Positions 1-12,360 of a stretch of DNA of 64,000 bases are shown here, in pieces. The notes under the pieces were generated by a model. It did no database searches, had not been told where the DNA came from, and saw nothing but the letters and a program-made list of their open reading frames with translations. Where the stretch lies: positions 3,906,001-3,970,000 of the forward strand of contig NC_079978.1 of assembly GCF_029852145.1 (NCBI RefSeq), given 5' to 3'. This stretch comes from Microplitis mediator. Taxonomy: Eukaryota > Arthropoda > Insecta > Hymenoptera > Braconidae. Numbering within the stretch: position 1 is the stretch's first letter; each line of letters begins with the position of its first letter. The translations under genes and the position numbers were made by a program.

Positions 1-1425
1 CCGTCGAATGATAGAGCCGAGTATTGCAGGTGCTTGTGCATAAGAGTCCTTACGAGGGCACGAGTCTTCTTCCCATTCAGGGGTAAATTAAAGACATATG
101 CACACAACTCCAAGTTGCCCGGCATAAAGTGAAAATGCCAGCACACTAGCTGGTATTACATCGGAAAAGACACGTAGACATACTCGCCCGGAGACACGGC
201 TGGCCGCTTAACGCTTCGCTCTGCCGCTTCGAAAAAATAAATTATAATTATCATTGTTATAGTTATTATTTTAAATATAAATTAGGGTGTACTTACCCCA
301 GTTTACTTCAATCATCATCACATGCCACCACCAATATATTAAATACCTTCAATATTTATAATTATTGGAGCTAAAAATAAATAATTGATAATTAGCGTAG
401 TTGTTTAATCTCTAGCATCCCTTTCGCCGAGGCTCGTTAATAAGTAAACGTGATAAAAAATAAAATTAAAATAAGAAGGGCAAGAGCAGTCTTGCAGAGT
501 GCCGCTGGCGCATTGCACTATGACTAATAACCGAGCTACCGAGACGTACTCATTGTTGTGAATACCTCTTTCTTGGAATTCATTTTTATTTAGCATTGTA
601 ACTTTACCTGCCAAACTCATTTAATATCTCACTCCTAGGCACCTCTTGCCTTTCTCGAGATACAAACAAATTTTTTCATCACAATGTATAACAGACATTA
701 CACATATTACCCTAGAATGGATGTTAATAGTGGGTATGAATTTAAGTGTATTACGCGGAGTCCAGTGTCACGGTTAAAAAAGATAACTTGTATCGCTCGG
801 CTTCACACTTTTAATTTAACGTTGAAATAATTAAATTAGTTGAACCATAAATTTTAGATTGCTTCCATTATGTGTACATATGATTTTTTTTTTTTTTTTT
901 TTTATAATAAGAGCATGTATATATATGGATGTATAAAGCTGGATGATGATGATGATGCTGGTCGCACGCATCTGTACTCACTAATTAATTAAAAAAAAAT
1001 TCGCTGCCTCTAATTATTTTCGTACGTGGCATGTGAGTTTTATGGGGAATTACAAGTGGATTTATTAAGAGTTAAAAATATAATTAAATAGTATGTTATT
1101 TACACTGAGAAAAAATTAATTTTTGACCATATCTGCACCGAAAGTTTGAATTCCTGTCCTATTTAGAGGGAAGAAAGTCGTCCTATGAGAAAACAAATTA
1201 TAAAAAAATTAGCGCATGGGCCATTTTTCCCACAAATAGAGGCAGAAATTTAATCTTTCAGGTACAGATATGGTGAAAATTCGTATACACACCACAGAAG
1301 AAGGTAAGATGTCTCAATTCGCGTGTTTGCCACTCACGCCTTCGACTTGAAATTCCTACTTTCCTCCCATGGTGTGTAATGTACTATTTAGAAATATTGT
1401 ATTTTTTCCCGACGAGAAATTATGC
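1..1425. other. Gene-free left edge
   Basis: No gene is supported here. Positions 1-230 and about 405-660 are less AT-rich than their surroundings and could be untranslated exon or regulatory sequence of a gene beyond the left edge. The rest is AT-rich with homopolymer runs. A minus-strand ATG at about 619 is followed after five codons by a consensus splice donor; this is described as a finding only. Confidence 0.5.
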
Positions 1426-1833
1426 TACACGGAGAAAAATTTATGGTAACCGTGCCTAGTACGTTTATGGAAAATAATCCCATACCGTTATGGTAATGAT
1501 TACTTGGAATTATGGGATATAGGTCCATACTTTCTGGGAAAAGTTCCCATAAGTTTGGGAACAATTTCCATCATTATGGTAACAGTTCCCATATCGCATG
1601 TGAGAGAATTATGGTAATGATTACCATTATACCATGGTAAACGTTACTATAATATTATGATAATGGTTACCATATATTATGGTAATCGTTACCACAATAT
1701 TATAGTAATAATAACTATAATATATATGGGTGCCGTTTTTATAATCGACATTTCAAAAGAACCAGTTACCATGCATTATGGGAACCATTCCCATAATAAA
1801 TTGTAATTTTTACCATACATTTCTCTCCGTGTA
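1426..1833. repeat. MITE-like fold-back, TACACGGAGAAA ends
   Basis: The element starts TACACGGAGAAA and ends with the reverse complement (TTCTCTCCGTGTA). The interior is built from repeats around the words TTATGGTAA and TTACCATAA, so nearly the whole 400 bp can fold back. Related elements with CACGGAAA-type ends lie at 22,447 and 39,332. No open reading frame is seen, so any mobilisation would need a transposase supplied elsewhere. Confidence 0.75.
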
Positions 1834-2159
1834 TAGAAAATTTTCAAACTAATATATATTTGGTGCAAAAATTCTAAGATTTTATTAAAAATAATTTTCT
1901 TAATCGAAAAAACGTAAGTGTACTTCACAATATACTGATATTTTTTTTCAAAAAAGTCTAAGTGAATTCGATTTTCTTCTATCAAGAAAACGATTCTTCA
2001 AGTCAGGTATACAATAATTTTAATTGATTTACTATACGCAGATAATTTTTGAGTAAAAATTACCCATAAAGTTTGATACTATACGGACATCTAGTCAATA
2101 ACTAAATTTTTACTGTATTGTTAGTAGAAATTTCGCTTCATTTACATACTATCGAGTAG

Positions 2160-2909
2160 TAGGGGAGGGTGGGGCAGAGCGCCCCCCCTGAAATTTTGAC
2201 CAAAAAAATAATTTTTTTTTTTTCGACTAATTACTATAAATCCGATATGTTTGCGCATTTTTACCCCTACGCATGACATTTGGGGCAAAATGGACAAGCC
2301 CAAAATTTTGAAAAAGTGATTTTTTCATATTTTTATCGTCAAATTAAAAAAAAATTATCATAATTCCTCATTTCTAGCCCTACGCATAACACCTGGAGCA
2401 AAATGGACCAGCCGAAACTTCCGAAAAAATTATTTTTTCATATTTTTCGGCCGTTTCTCTATGTAAGAGGCAAATTTGGTCACTAAAAATTTATAAAAAT
2501 TAAATTTTTTTTTTTAGTTGATAAATTTTTGAAATAAAGTAAAATTATAGAATTGATTTTTTTTTTTATTAAATAACCATTAGTAATTAAGGTAATCGAG
2601 AGTGAACGATTTTTTACGCTTTAAAAAATTTTTTTCGAGTAATATAAAACCAAAAATAGTTGTCAAGAGAAAGAAATACATTCTTAATGATGAAAACAAT
2701 TTAAAAAAAAAAACGAAAAAAAAAATTTTTTTTATCACTTTTTGAAGGGGGGCCGCTCTGCCCCACAAAAAAAAAAAAAAATTTTCAGAATTTTGGCAAA
2801 ATGTCCATAAATTTGTTCGAAATAGGACTAAAGTAAAGTGATCTTATGGTTGAAAGCCACAAAAAATAATAATTGGCTTAGGGGGGCCGCTCTGCCCCAC
2901 CCTCCCCTA
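2160..2909. repeat. 750-bp terminal-inverted-repeat element, TAGGGGAGGGTGGGGCAG family (copy 1)
   Basis: The two ends are inverted copies of TAGGGGAGGGTGGGGCAGAG, extending into a G-run/C-run. The AT-rich interior carries the words GGGGCAAAATGGACAAGCCC and ATGCGTAGGGCTAGAAATG. A near-full copy lies inverted at 35,683-36,428, and a copy lacking its left end at 27,332-27,770. No coding capacity is seen. Confidence 0.85.
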
Positions 2910-4302
2910 TATTCCATAATGTGCATAGGAAAAAATTTAGATACTTACCACATGTCCTCACAGTGTCAAACTTTTTGAGTAATTTTTACTAAAAATTTCT
3001 CCGCGTATAGTTGAAAAAATATTGTTTGCACAAAAGTTATTTTTTTTCTAAATGCAGGACGAGAAGCCAATGAGTTGCGATAAAAAATGTTTGTTTTAAA
3101 ATTATTGTAGCTGACACAAAATCTCACTCATTGTTTGGTCGGGATTTTTGATGAGGTATTATCTCGCTGGAGGAGGTCGCTTCTCGCTTGAAGAGTGCGA
3201 CAAACACGGAAGACAGGAACATCCTGTGTCGTTTATATATCTCTATATGTATATTTATATTTATATTTATATGTGTACATATGTATTTACACATATATGG
3301 AGGAACGAAACCCCTCAATTCACGCACCGCTGATTTTACACCGTACGGTGATTTCAGAAGCTTCCTTTCTTTCCACGGCGTTGGCTCGTTTAAAAATCTC
3401 CTCGCGATATGTGCTCGAGATAAATCGAGCAATTGCCGTTGAAAGTTTAAAATAATAAAATGTAATATTGTAACATATATATTTGTTAAGTCTAGTGGAT
3501 TTATAAGAGAGATCTTTATAAATTATTTAGTATTGTTGCAATTTACGCTGATAAAAGTAATTATATTTTTCTGTAATCAAAATTAATCAATCTTTAAAAA
3601 TTTTTACAATTGAATCTCATGAGATTAGATTACATACATACATTTTTTTTAATTATCGCTGTACATAAATTTACTTTTGTATGACAAGACAACTACTATA
3701 ATTCAAAAGATTAATTACTGAGTTATTAAATTAACAGATTTAATTAAAAAAATGAACGATAAATTTTTATTAGTTACAGTACATTCAATTTGTCATCAAT
3801 ATATTGGAGAAAAAAAATAAAAATATGTAGCAGTGGCGCTCTGATCTGTGAAATTTTTTCTAGTTTGTCTATAATTTTTTAACAATCAATTATTTTAGTA
3901 TCGATAAAAAAATTTAAAAAAATATTCAAAGTTTTCATGAGTTTGAAAAATGATAAAAAAATATAAATCCGTGGCACTCAGAACTCGGCAGCGTTTTTCA
4001 GTTTTCCAACTCACATAACTCACCGGAAATTCAGATTTCACAATATTTCAGATTTTATTAATCAATTTATCAATTCAACTTTCAAAGCGACAAAAAATTT
4101 ATTTCACACCGAAATAAAAACGGTGACCAAAAAACAATTTAATTTCATCTAAAAAATACTTTTAATCCATGAAATTATAATTAATAATTATCATGCTCAT
4201 TTAAAAAACTGATATTAATTAAAAAAATTTCTCTCCTTTGTTATTAATTATAAAAAAAAATTAATTAATTATAAGTAAAATGTATAATTGTAATTAAATA
4301 CA
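2910..4302. other. Gene-free stretch
   Basis: No supported gene. A moderately GC-containing patch at about 3,120-3,450 gives several overlapping short open frames on both strands, but none resembles a known family or has convincing splice context. The rest is AT-rich with poly-A and poly-T runs. Confidence 0.5.
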
Positions 4303-5232
4303 TATATGGGTCATTTCATGCCAAATCACCTGATTTTTAAAATCGTATTTTTTGATCCGGTAAAATTTTTTGTTTTTGTACATTTAATAAGACACCTAAT
4401 CCTAAATTTTGAGCCCTAAATTTTCAAAAACCTTGGAGATATGAATTTTTGAAAATCGCGGAAAAATAACGATTAAGTAATTTTCAGAAACTCATAACTC
4501 CTGATTAAATTATCGTAATTTCATTTCGGCAGTGGCTATTTTCTTCACGTTTAAATGTAGTTTTCGAAAAAAAAAAATTTTTTTCTTTTTCATCGTTTTT
4601 TCCTACATTTTAACTCAAATTTTAAAGTGATATTTTTAATTTTCTTGAAGAAAATATATGTTGTACTAAACCGTAAAACAAAATTTTTAACCCTTTGTCA
4701 AAGTGAGATTTAAATATCTACGATTTTTTAAGCAACTTTTTCATGATCCTGAAGTTAGCAGACAATTAAGAATTTTGGAATTTTTTTTTGTACAGATCAA
4801 TTACAAAAAAAAAAAAAAAAAAAAAATGCACATGCAAAAAATTAAAAAAACTACAAGTCCAATTTTTTCAAATATTTTTTTTTCTATAATTTATCGTTTT
4901 TAAGAGGATCAAAAAATTATTAGACGTCGGCTAACTTCAGTATCATAACTTTTTCGCATTTTATAAATAAAAAATTCGAGTTTTTGGAAGATTTTTTTAT
5001 TTTTCACCAAAATTTCAATGTAAATATAAACAAATAATATTTTTCTACTGTGCCAATTATTTAAATTGAAAATCTTTATTGACATGTTGCGACAAAAATT
5101 TATTCATTTTTTATTTTATACTTTCCGTCATTATTTTTAGTTTTACGGACTAGTATTCTATTGAAAAAATTCAACCGGATCAAAAAATATGATTTTTAAA
5201 ATCAGGTGATTTGGCATAGAATGACCCATATA
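4303..5232. repeat. 930-bp TIR element, TATATGGGTCATT family, carrying a nested MITE
   Basis: Ends are inverted over nearly 60 bp: the left end reads TATATGGGTCATTTCATGCC and continues through the word AAATCACCTGATTTT to TTTTTTGATCCGGT, and the right end is its reverse complement with a few mismatches. A second, unrelated inverted-repeat element lies inside at 4,743-4,946, so the outer element was inserted first. Confidence 0.8.
4743..4946. repeat. 200-bp MITE, ATGAT-CTGAAGTTAGC family (nested)
   Basis: Begins ATGATCCTGAAGTTAGCAGA and ends with the inverse TCGGCTAACTTCAGTATCAT, with an A/T-only middle. At least six copies lie in this window (also near 6,245, 6,607, 51,368, 51,783 and 52,842). 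It is non-coding. Confidence 0.8.
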
Positions 5233-6244
5233 TATGTAAGTTAATTTAAAAAATTTTTGTGAAAGCAAATAATATAAAATATGATTTGAATTTGGTTTAA
5301 AAAAATACCAAGACGACGACCCAAGTTAGAAAGAGTCCAAATTTATCTCAAATACTCTTAGACATGAAGCATTAAATCTATTCTTGCATCCCGTTGCCTT
5401 GAGAATTCGTGGGCATACATGCTCTCTAAGGATAAACGTCTCGTTAAAGTTTACGCTTAAAAGTACTCGCAACTATCAGAACCAGACACAGAAGCATGTA
5501 AGTACTAGGGAATAACTCTAAGCCAGTGACTCCCGCAACCCGATAAAGCTCATGGGCATTTTCTATTCCTCGTTCTCGATCACGCAATCTTCTTCATTAC
5601 AAGTCTGCTCCAACTTGGCTCTTTTATTTTTAATTATCCATTAATTATAATTTTTCATTATTGTTATTATTATTAATCACTACCATTAGTGCGGTTTTTT
5701 TAATGCCACACTGGCTACCAGCTCCAGGTTTGTTCATATTGTTCATATTTAATAATACGTAGAAATTATTTCCGCCACTTCCTTCACAGAAATTAATTTC
5801 GCGCTAAAATATTATAAAAATTTGTAATTATTATCACTAACTAACGTTATCATGACTAAAAATACCAGACGTCAGAGAATATTTTAGTTTATTTAAATAA
5901 ATTACACATTATTTTAAAATATGCGCGGCAAAAATAAACTTGATAAATTACTGTTTGAAATTTTAAATATTTTAATATTTTAAACAGCAGTTACAATTCT
6001 TCGTCATCACACTGAGGAAAAATTTTGTTTTTAATTGAATAATTAAATTTTTTTATGAGTGTGAGTGTAGCGGACATGAGAAGATTTATAAATTTTGAAT
6101 AAATAAATAAATAAATTAAAATAATGAAATTTAGAAAAATGCGCGTACTGATTTTTTAATTATCTAAATACGCATTTTTTTATTTCTATTCCACTTACAT
6201 TTTATTTATTTATTTAAAACTTTTAAAAATTCATAATCGTCAGG
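5233..6244. other. Gene-free stretch
   Basis: Positions 5,300-5,640 are of more balanced composition than the flanks but contain no open frame that I can assign. The sequence from about 6,051 (ATGAGTGTGAGTGTAGCGGA) is one end of the second MITE family seen at 51,589 and 60,114. Confidence 0.45.
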
Positions 6245-6440
6245 ATGATATTGAAGTTAGCCGACGTTTAATAATTTTTTAAACAATAAATTATAAAAAA
6301 AAAATATTTAAAAAAATTGCACTTAGAGTTTTTTAAATTTTCTGCATGCGCATATTTTTAGTTTTTGTTTTTTTTTTTAATTTTAATTATTGAAAAAACA
6401 ATCCAAAAATTACTAATTGTCTACTAACTTTAGGATCATA
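6245..6440. repeat. MITE, ATGAT-CTGAAGTTAGC family
   Basis: Left end GATGATATTGAAGTTAGCCG and right end CTACTAACTTTAGGATCAT are inverted copies of the family termini. The interior is A/T only. A sister copy lies 160 bp downstream. Confidence 0.7.
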
Positions 6441-6606
6441 TCATCAGGTACATTCATACTCATAATTTTTTTTATAATTATGGAGAATTTATAAATTTTT
6501 GTCTCAATTAATCGACATGTTACTAAAATTTTTTTTTAAATTCGAATTCAACATCCGTTGATTTGAATTTTTCAAAGAAATAACTAAAAATAATTTCTTT
6601 TTTTTC

Positions 6607-6805
6607 ATGATTCTGAAGTTAGCCGACGTCTAATAATTTTTTGATTTTTTTTCAAAGCAATAAATTAAAAAAAAAAAAATATTTGAAAAAATTGTACCTA
6701 TAGTTTTTTGAATTTCCTACATGTGCATATTTTTAGTTTTTTTTTTCGTAACTGATTAGAAAAAAAATCCAAAAATTCTTGATTGTCTGTCAATGTCAAG
6801 ATCAT
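6607..6805. repeat. MITE, ATGAT-CTGAAGTTAGC family
   Basis: Left terminus ATGATTCTGAAGTTAGCCGA and a degenerate inverted right terminus (GTCTGTCAATGTCAAGATCAT). It lies about 230 bp upstream of the SCF/calumenin start codon, immediately before its probable 5' untranslated region. Confidence 0.7.
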
Positions 6806-7037
6806 TTTTTTTAAACTTCATAATAAAATAAAAAAAAATAATAACTTACAGAAATTGCGCGCGTCATATAGAGGGTTGATAAAAATTACCAGCACCCAGC
6901 ACCCTCTTACGATTGTGGGTCCATTCCACGAACTGTCAACTAGTCGGAGACATTTGGAGGTTAGCAAACCCAACTGACAACTGACAGCTGAATAAATAAA
7001 ATAAGTTACAAATAAAAATAATAAGTGGAAGTAAAAA

Positions 7038-9538
7038 ATGAAAATGGTGCTGAGGGTATTTACACTACTCACAATTGTATGTATTATTCAATTATTATCG
7101 AGATGCGAGGCTGCTTCAGCGCACATCAGAAGTCATCAGCACAAAGGCAACGAGAGGCTGGAGGATGGAGCATTCAGTCCTAGAGACAGCGATCATTACG
7201 TTGATGGAGAGCATCACAATGAGTTTGATCATGAAGCTATTCTAGGTAATTTCAATTATTTTGCACAATTAAAACTCAAGCTAATGATGAATTAATTTAA
7301 TTGCTAGGTAGTGTCAAGGAAGCTGAAGAGTTTGATAAATTACCAGTAGCCGAATCGAAAAAACGTCTGAGAATTTTATTAGAAAAAATGGATTTGAATG
7401 GAGATGAGTTTATTGAGAGACATGAACTGAAAGCCTGGATTTTAAGATCATTTAGGTAATTAGTTTAATTATTTTGTCTAAAATTCATGTACTCAGTTAC
7501 TCATAATTTAGTTAAATTGATGTCATTAATTAGTTTGTTGACTGAAGAGGAATCTAAAGATAGACTAGAAGATGCAGATTCAAATGAAGATGGAAGAATA
7601 AGCTGGGAAGAAATTCTTCATGACACTTACGGGTCTGATCCAGAAGATTTGGCCATTGATGAGAAGCTAGTGAGCGATGACAAAGCAACCTTCGACATGG
7701 CTGATGAAAACAAAGATGGATTTTTAAGCGCTAAAGAATTTAAAGCCTATACGCATCCTGAAGAGACTCCAAGAATGTTTCCATTCCTGTTGGACCAGGC
7801 TCTCGATGAAAAAGACTTAGATAAAGACGGTTTTATCAGTTTTCAAGAGTTCATTGGAGTTAAAGCTAAGAATGAGAACAAAGAGTGGCTGCTGGTGGAG
7901 AAAGACAAGTTTGATCACGAGCATGATAAAAATGGGGATGGTAAATTGGACTCTAGTGAAATATTGGCGTGGCTGGTACCCAGTAATGAGTAAGTGATAA
8001 TAATTAATAATTAATTTGACAGATAGAGGGTTCCATACCCAATAAACTTTGGGAATTTAAACTTTTACACTTTGAAATTTGATTAATTTGGTCTTTCTTA
8101 CATCAAAAATCTTGTTATCGCATATTGTAAAGCGTAAAGTGTTATGCTAAATTAATAACGACCATCATATCAGAAAGATAAATCCAAATATTTATATTCG
8201 GTATAACTCAATGTATATAATCACTAATTATCACCGGATATTTCAGTTCAAAATTACTCTTTTGGCCTCACTTTTGAGCTTTCCCATGGACATTCTACTC
8301 ATAACATCTCTACTCAAAGGAAGTAGCTACAACTCTACTCACAGCTTTTTTTACTCAGGTTTAACTCTACTCAGTTACATCTTTACTTAGCGTAAACTAG
8401 ACTCAGCGACAACTTTACTCAGCTACACGGAAAAAAAAAAATAGTAGTGGGTACTCTCTGGGATAGTACTGAGTACTTTCTGTAAAAAAAAAATTTTAGA
8501 CAGTACTGTATGCTATCTAGACTGTATCCACTACTATCTAGACTATATCCACTACTGTCTGGGATAGTATTCAGTACTATCCAGAGAGGAGTGGATATAG
8601 TCTAGATAGCATACAGTGCTGCCTGAAATTTTTTTTTACAGAAATTACTCAGTACTATCCCAGAGAGTAGCCACTACTATTTTTTTTTTTTCCGTGTACA
8701 ACTACTCACAAAGAATTGCTATTTTATCGATAGGCTAAAATACGTGAGTAGAGTTGTTGCTGAGTAAAGATATAATTGAGTAGAGTTAAACCTGAGTAAA
8801 AAAAACTGTGAGTAGAGTTGAAGCTACTTCTCTTGAGTAGAGATGTTGTGAGTAACTCTCCCGGACACCCCAAAGAGATCAACCTCTGCAGCAAATTTGT
8901 TAATAATTTTGGATATTCTGAATATCGGGACACATGTGGAGTATCGCGATCTTACCTTATTTTGTTAAATAAATTACAACACATAATTATTAAAACTAAC
9001 TCATCAATTTGTTGTTATAAGTAGAAGTATGTATCAGTATTTCTACTGTCGTAACATATATTACGATTATTATAACTATTTTAAACCAATTACCGCTAGT
9101 ATAGATGAATAATAATATTTATATTTAACTCGACACTAAGCAAATATTATCTTGGCAATCAAAAATATAAATAAAAGTGTAAATTTATTAAAGTTTAAAT
9201 TTACCAAAGTTCGTATTGCCAAAGTTCAAATTTAAAAAGTACGAATTGTCGATTTAAATTTAAAAACCACAAATAGTAAAGTTTAAATTATAAAATTTAA
9301 ATTTCCAAAGCTCATTAGGTCGGTCACCGGATATAATTATTAATTACTAAACATTATAATTTTCAGGGAATTGGCAACCGATGAAGTTGATCATTTGTTC
9401 GCAGCATCAGACGATGACCACGACAACAGACTGTCTTTTGATGAAGTACTCGAGCACCATGACGCATTTGTTGGCAGTGAAGTGACTGACTACGGCGATT
9501 ATCTCCATGACATTGAACGTTTCGCTGACGAGCTCTGA
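7038..9538 (+). CDS. scf: CREC-family EF-hand protein (SCF/calumenin/reticulocalbin-like)
   Basis: Four exons (7,038-7,245; 7,308-7,455; 7,534-7,989; 9,367-9,538) join in frame to 327 residues, close to the roughly 315-330 usual for the family. Residues 1-26 are a hydrophobic signal peptide. Six complete 12-residue EF-hand loops start at D98, D134, D176, D213, D250 and D286, each with acidic ligands at positions 1, 3, 5 and 12. The C-terminus is ADEL, a variant of the HDEL-type ER-retrieval signal. CREC proteins are low-affinity calcium-binding proteins of the secretory pathway that modulate calcium handling and folding. SCF is the insect member; I infer that assignment from length and layout and cannot formally exclude a reticulocalbin. 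Intron 3 (1.38 kb) holds a nested palindrome. A possible poly-A signal lies at 9,995. All splice sites are GT-AG. Confidence 0.93.
8291..8855. repeat. Large fold-back with a nested MITE, in SCF intron 3
   Basis: The arms 8,291-8,420 and 8,705-8,855 are near-perfect inverted copies built around the word ACTCTACTCA. The loop between them is a second palindrome (8,424-8,698) with ACACGG/CCGTGT ends. It is intronic and non-coding. Confidence 0.85.
8424..8698. repeat. 275-bp perfect-type palindrome with TACACGGAAAAA ends
   Basis: Starts TACACGGAAAAAAAAAAATA and ends with its inverse. The interior reads AGTAGTGGGTACTCTCTGGG and related words in both directions. It lies within the loop of the larger 8,291-8,855 fold-back. 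Confidence 0.85.
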
Positions 9539-12360
9539 AACTTTATTGTTAATTGGTTTAAACATAAACTATTTAGGCGTAAAATTAGTCAGAAACGTAA
9601 ATGTCTGAAAGCATTTATAATATTTTTTGATGGGTGTCTTTTATCATTGATATACAACTTGATCATTTTCTTGTATATTTGCCAGTAATTACATTATTTG
9701 TAATTTATTGTGCCATAAAACGTTGTGTGTCTAAGGAGTGTGTGTATTTGTTATTATGTAGAGAAGAATGTTAATTTATGTGAAGCAACGCACTGATCAT
9801 TGTTGTCTTCCACTAATTACTCTTCGCCTACCAGCTACCATATGAACTATTAATTATTACTTTTATTAACTTTTACATCACTAATATTTTATTTATAATT
9901 ACCTCAATTAATCTTAATTAGTTACATTTTTTAATATTAATTATTAATAGTGTAATTCTATTGAGATTTAATTGCAACTGTTTTTTATTAATCTAATAAA
10001 AAATAATTGAGTTGTGTTCGTTCCTATTGCTAGAATAAAATTTGTATTTATTAAGCAATTACTAACTGTATAATTAATAAAAAAATAATTTATTTACAAA
10101 ACACATAATTAGATGGTTTAAAATATATACAAGTCATTAGTTATCATAAATATAGAGAAGATTTTTAAATCATACTTGAATCAGCGGGTAAAGAATTTTA
10201 TTTTATCCGAAAATACTCAATTTGATGGAAAAGAAAAATTTCAATATGTTATTAGGCGGAGATCCAAATTACCCTGACAGGGCTAAAGTTACTCGAGGTG
10301 TTCCTGCCCAAATAGCACGGGCGCAACTTTGAGAGGGTCGGCCACTACCAACCTGTGACGTCACAGTTTAATTAAATTAAGCATTGTAATTATGATTTCA
10401 ATTTATTAGCATTAAATTTGAATATTTCGCTAAATATATCATTGCTCTCGATAGAAAAAAAGCGGAGCAATTTAATGACAGCGATAAATATTAAAAATAA
10501 AATTTATTTATTGAGTTATACACAAAATTAGTTTTGTATTTTTAATTGATGATAATTAATTAAATATTAATTTTATGACTGGAGCAATTGTGGATTCTGA
10601 AAGAGCATTTAGAGAGCAATTTTTTGGTATATCATTCATTAAAAACATCAAATTTCCGCGCCAACTTAGTAGTGGTGGATTCAATTCGTTTTCCGTAAGT
10701 GACAAGGAGGATTCAATTACTTTTCCATAGATGGCGATGCGGATTCGAATCGTTGTCCATAAGTGACCAAGAGGATAAAATTTTTTTCCAGAAATGACGA
10801 GGAGGATTCAATTCGTTTTCCATAGATGGCGATGCGGATTTTGTCTTTTCGGTTCCATGACGACTCGTGAAGTGGCGCTTATCCGAATTCCGAAAGCAAC
10901 GGTATTCGTAGAGACAACTTCAAGATGTCGTAAAGATAGCGGCTTAAAGCTGGATCCGAATTTTTGAATTTTGCTCCTCTTTTAATTTAATAATTATTTG
11001 CTATTACAGAAATTTTTATAGTTTCTGAAAGAATGTAGAAGTCAAACTTTTTTTGAAGATTTTCATCATTCGAATGATGTAATTATTCAAAATTTAATTA
11101 GAAAAGTAAGATTCGAAAATTCGGTTAGTACTTTCTACCCTTGAAAGGCCAAGACAAATTTTTTTTTGTCTCCAAGTTAAATTTTTTTATGTAAATAAGA
11201 CGTACAGGTGTTAGTTCTAGGAGCCACAGAAAAATTGTGTTAATTTTTATATTCTAAAAAGACATTTAACATTAATTAACAAGTCATTTAGAAAACTTAT
11301 TTGATGATTATTTGTAATTTACTTTTTGTCGTCACTTGTGTCAATTCTTTTAAGCAGATACTTTTTTGGTTGTCAAATTTCTGATTATTTTATCAACATT
11401 TTGGTGCCTTATTGATATGTCAAAAAACAGTCCAAAAACTGAAGGTCTCCCCTAATCTCACGGGAATACGTAATGATTAATGATAATCATAATAGTTTTC
11501 ACTGATTGCTCTAGAAGCAATTACTAAATTTTCTTCTGTCCTTATGTTTTTAGCCACCGAATAAATAGATAATGAGTTTAATTATTTAAAATATAGTTGA
11601 TATGAAATAAAAAATATTCATAACCAACTGATCGTAATTATGATACCCGATATATATGAGAGCGAAGCTATTAACTGTACACATGCTATTAGATATAAAA
11701 GCATGTCTTGAGTTATCACTTTGAATATCACTGTCATTTTCACGACTTGATTAAAAGATAAACAAGTATTTTAGTATAATGAGACAGAGTAATATTTTAT
11801 AGTATATTACACATCAAGGAAAAAAAATAGGTAATTGTCTACCTTAGCCAAAGGTTTGAATTTAGTATGCTTAGGCCCAAATTTTATGGACTCGGGCGAG
11901 GGGTGGTCGTAAAAGTAGGTGCTCGTGTAGCGAGTGAGAGCTCGAAATGTGCTGTGGGCTTACATATAGATGATTATTTTCTTCAACTGAATTTTATTTC
12001 ATATTTTCAGACCATCAAAATTTATTTCTTAAAGATTACAATAAAATTTGTTCGAATATTGTCTATATTGCATTTTTAAACACAAATTATTACATACAAC
12101 ACAGTTTGAATAAATTTAGTATGCAAGCAATTGCTTGTTTTATTTAATAATATTTATTACTCAACAATGCAAAATTGCATTGTGTAATTTCAGTTTGCGT
12201 TAATAATGTTTTGAAATGATAAATAATATGGTATAGTTTATTAATTTATATGTTTATCAATTAATTTAGAAACATATTTTTTAAGTATGTTTAATTACAC
12301 TTGATTGCAAATTTCCATGACTATTAGTCATTAACTATATTTAATAATTGTGTTGTTCAG
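9539..12360. other. Gene-free stretch with a short degenerate tandem repeat
   Basis: It begins with the 3' untranslated region of SCF. At about 10,676-10,840 a unit containing GGATTCAATTCGTTTTCC and CCATAGATGGCGATGCGGAT recurs two to three times. Positions 11,000-11,150 match, inverted, a stretch near 49,920-50,060, so they belong to a dispersed repeat. A TATA-like ATATAAAAG near 11,693 has no recognisable coding exon after it. Confidence 0.45.

Noticed and set aside
3124..3455. Three or four overlapping open frames near 3.1-3.5 kb
   Set aside because: They overlap in different frames on both strands, contain AT-repeat-encoded tyrosine/isoleucine runs, and show no family similarity or splice context.
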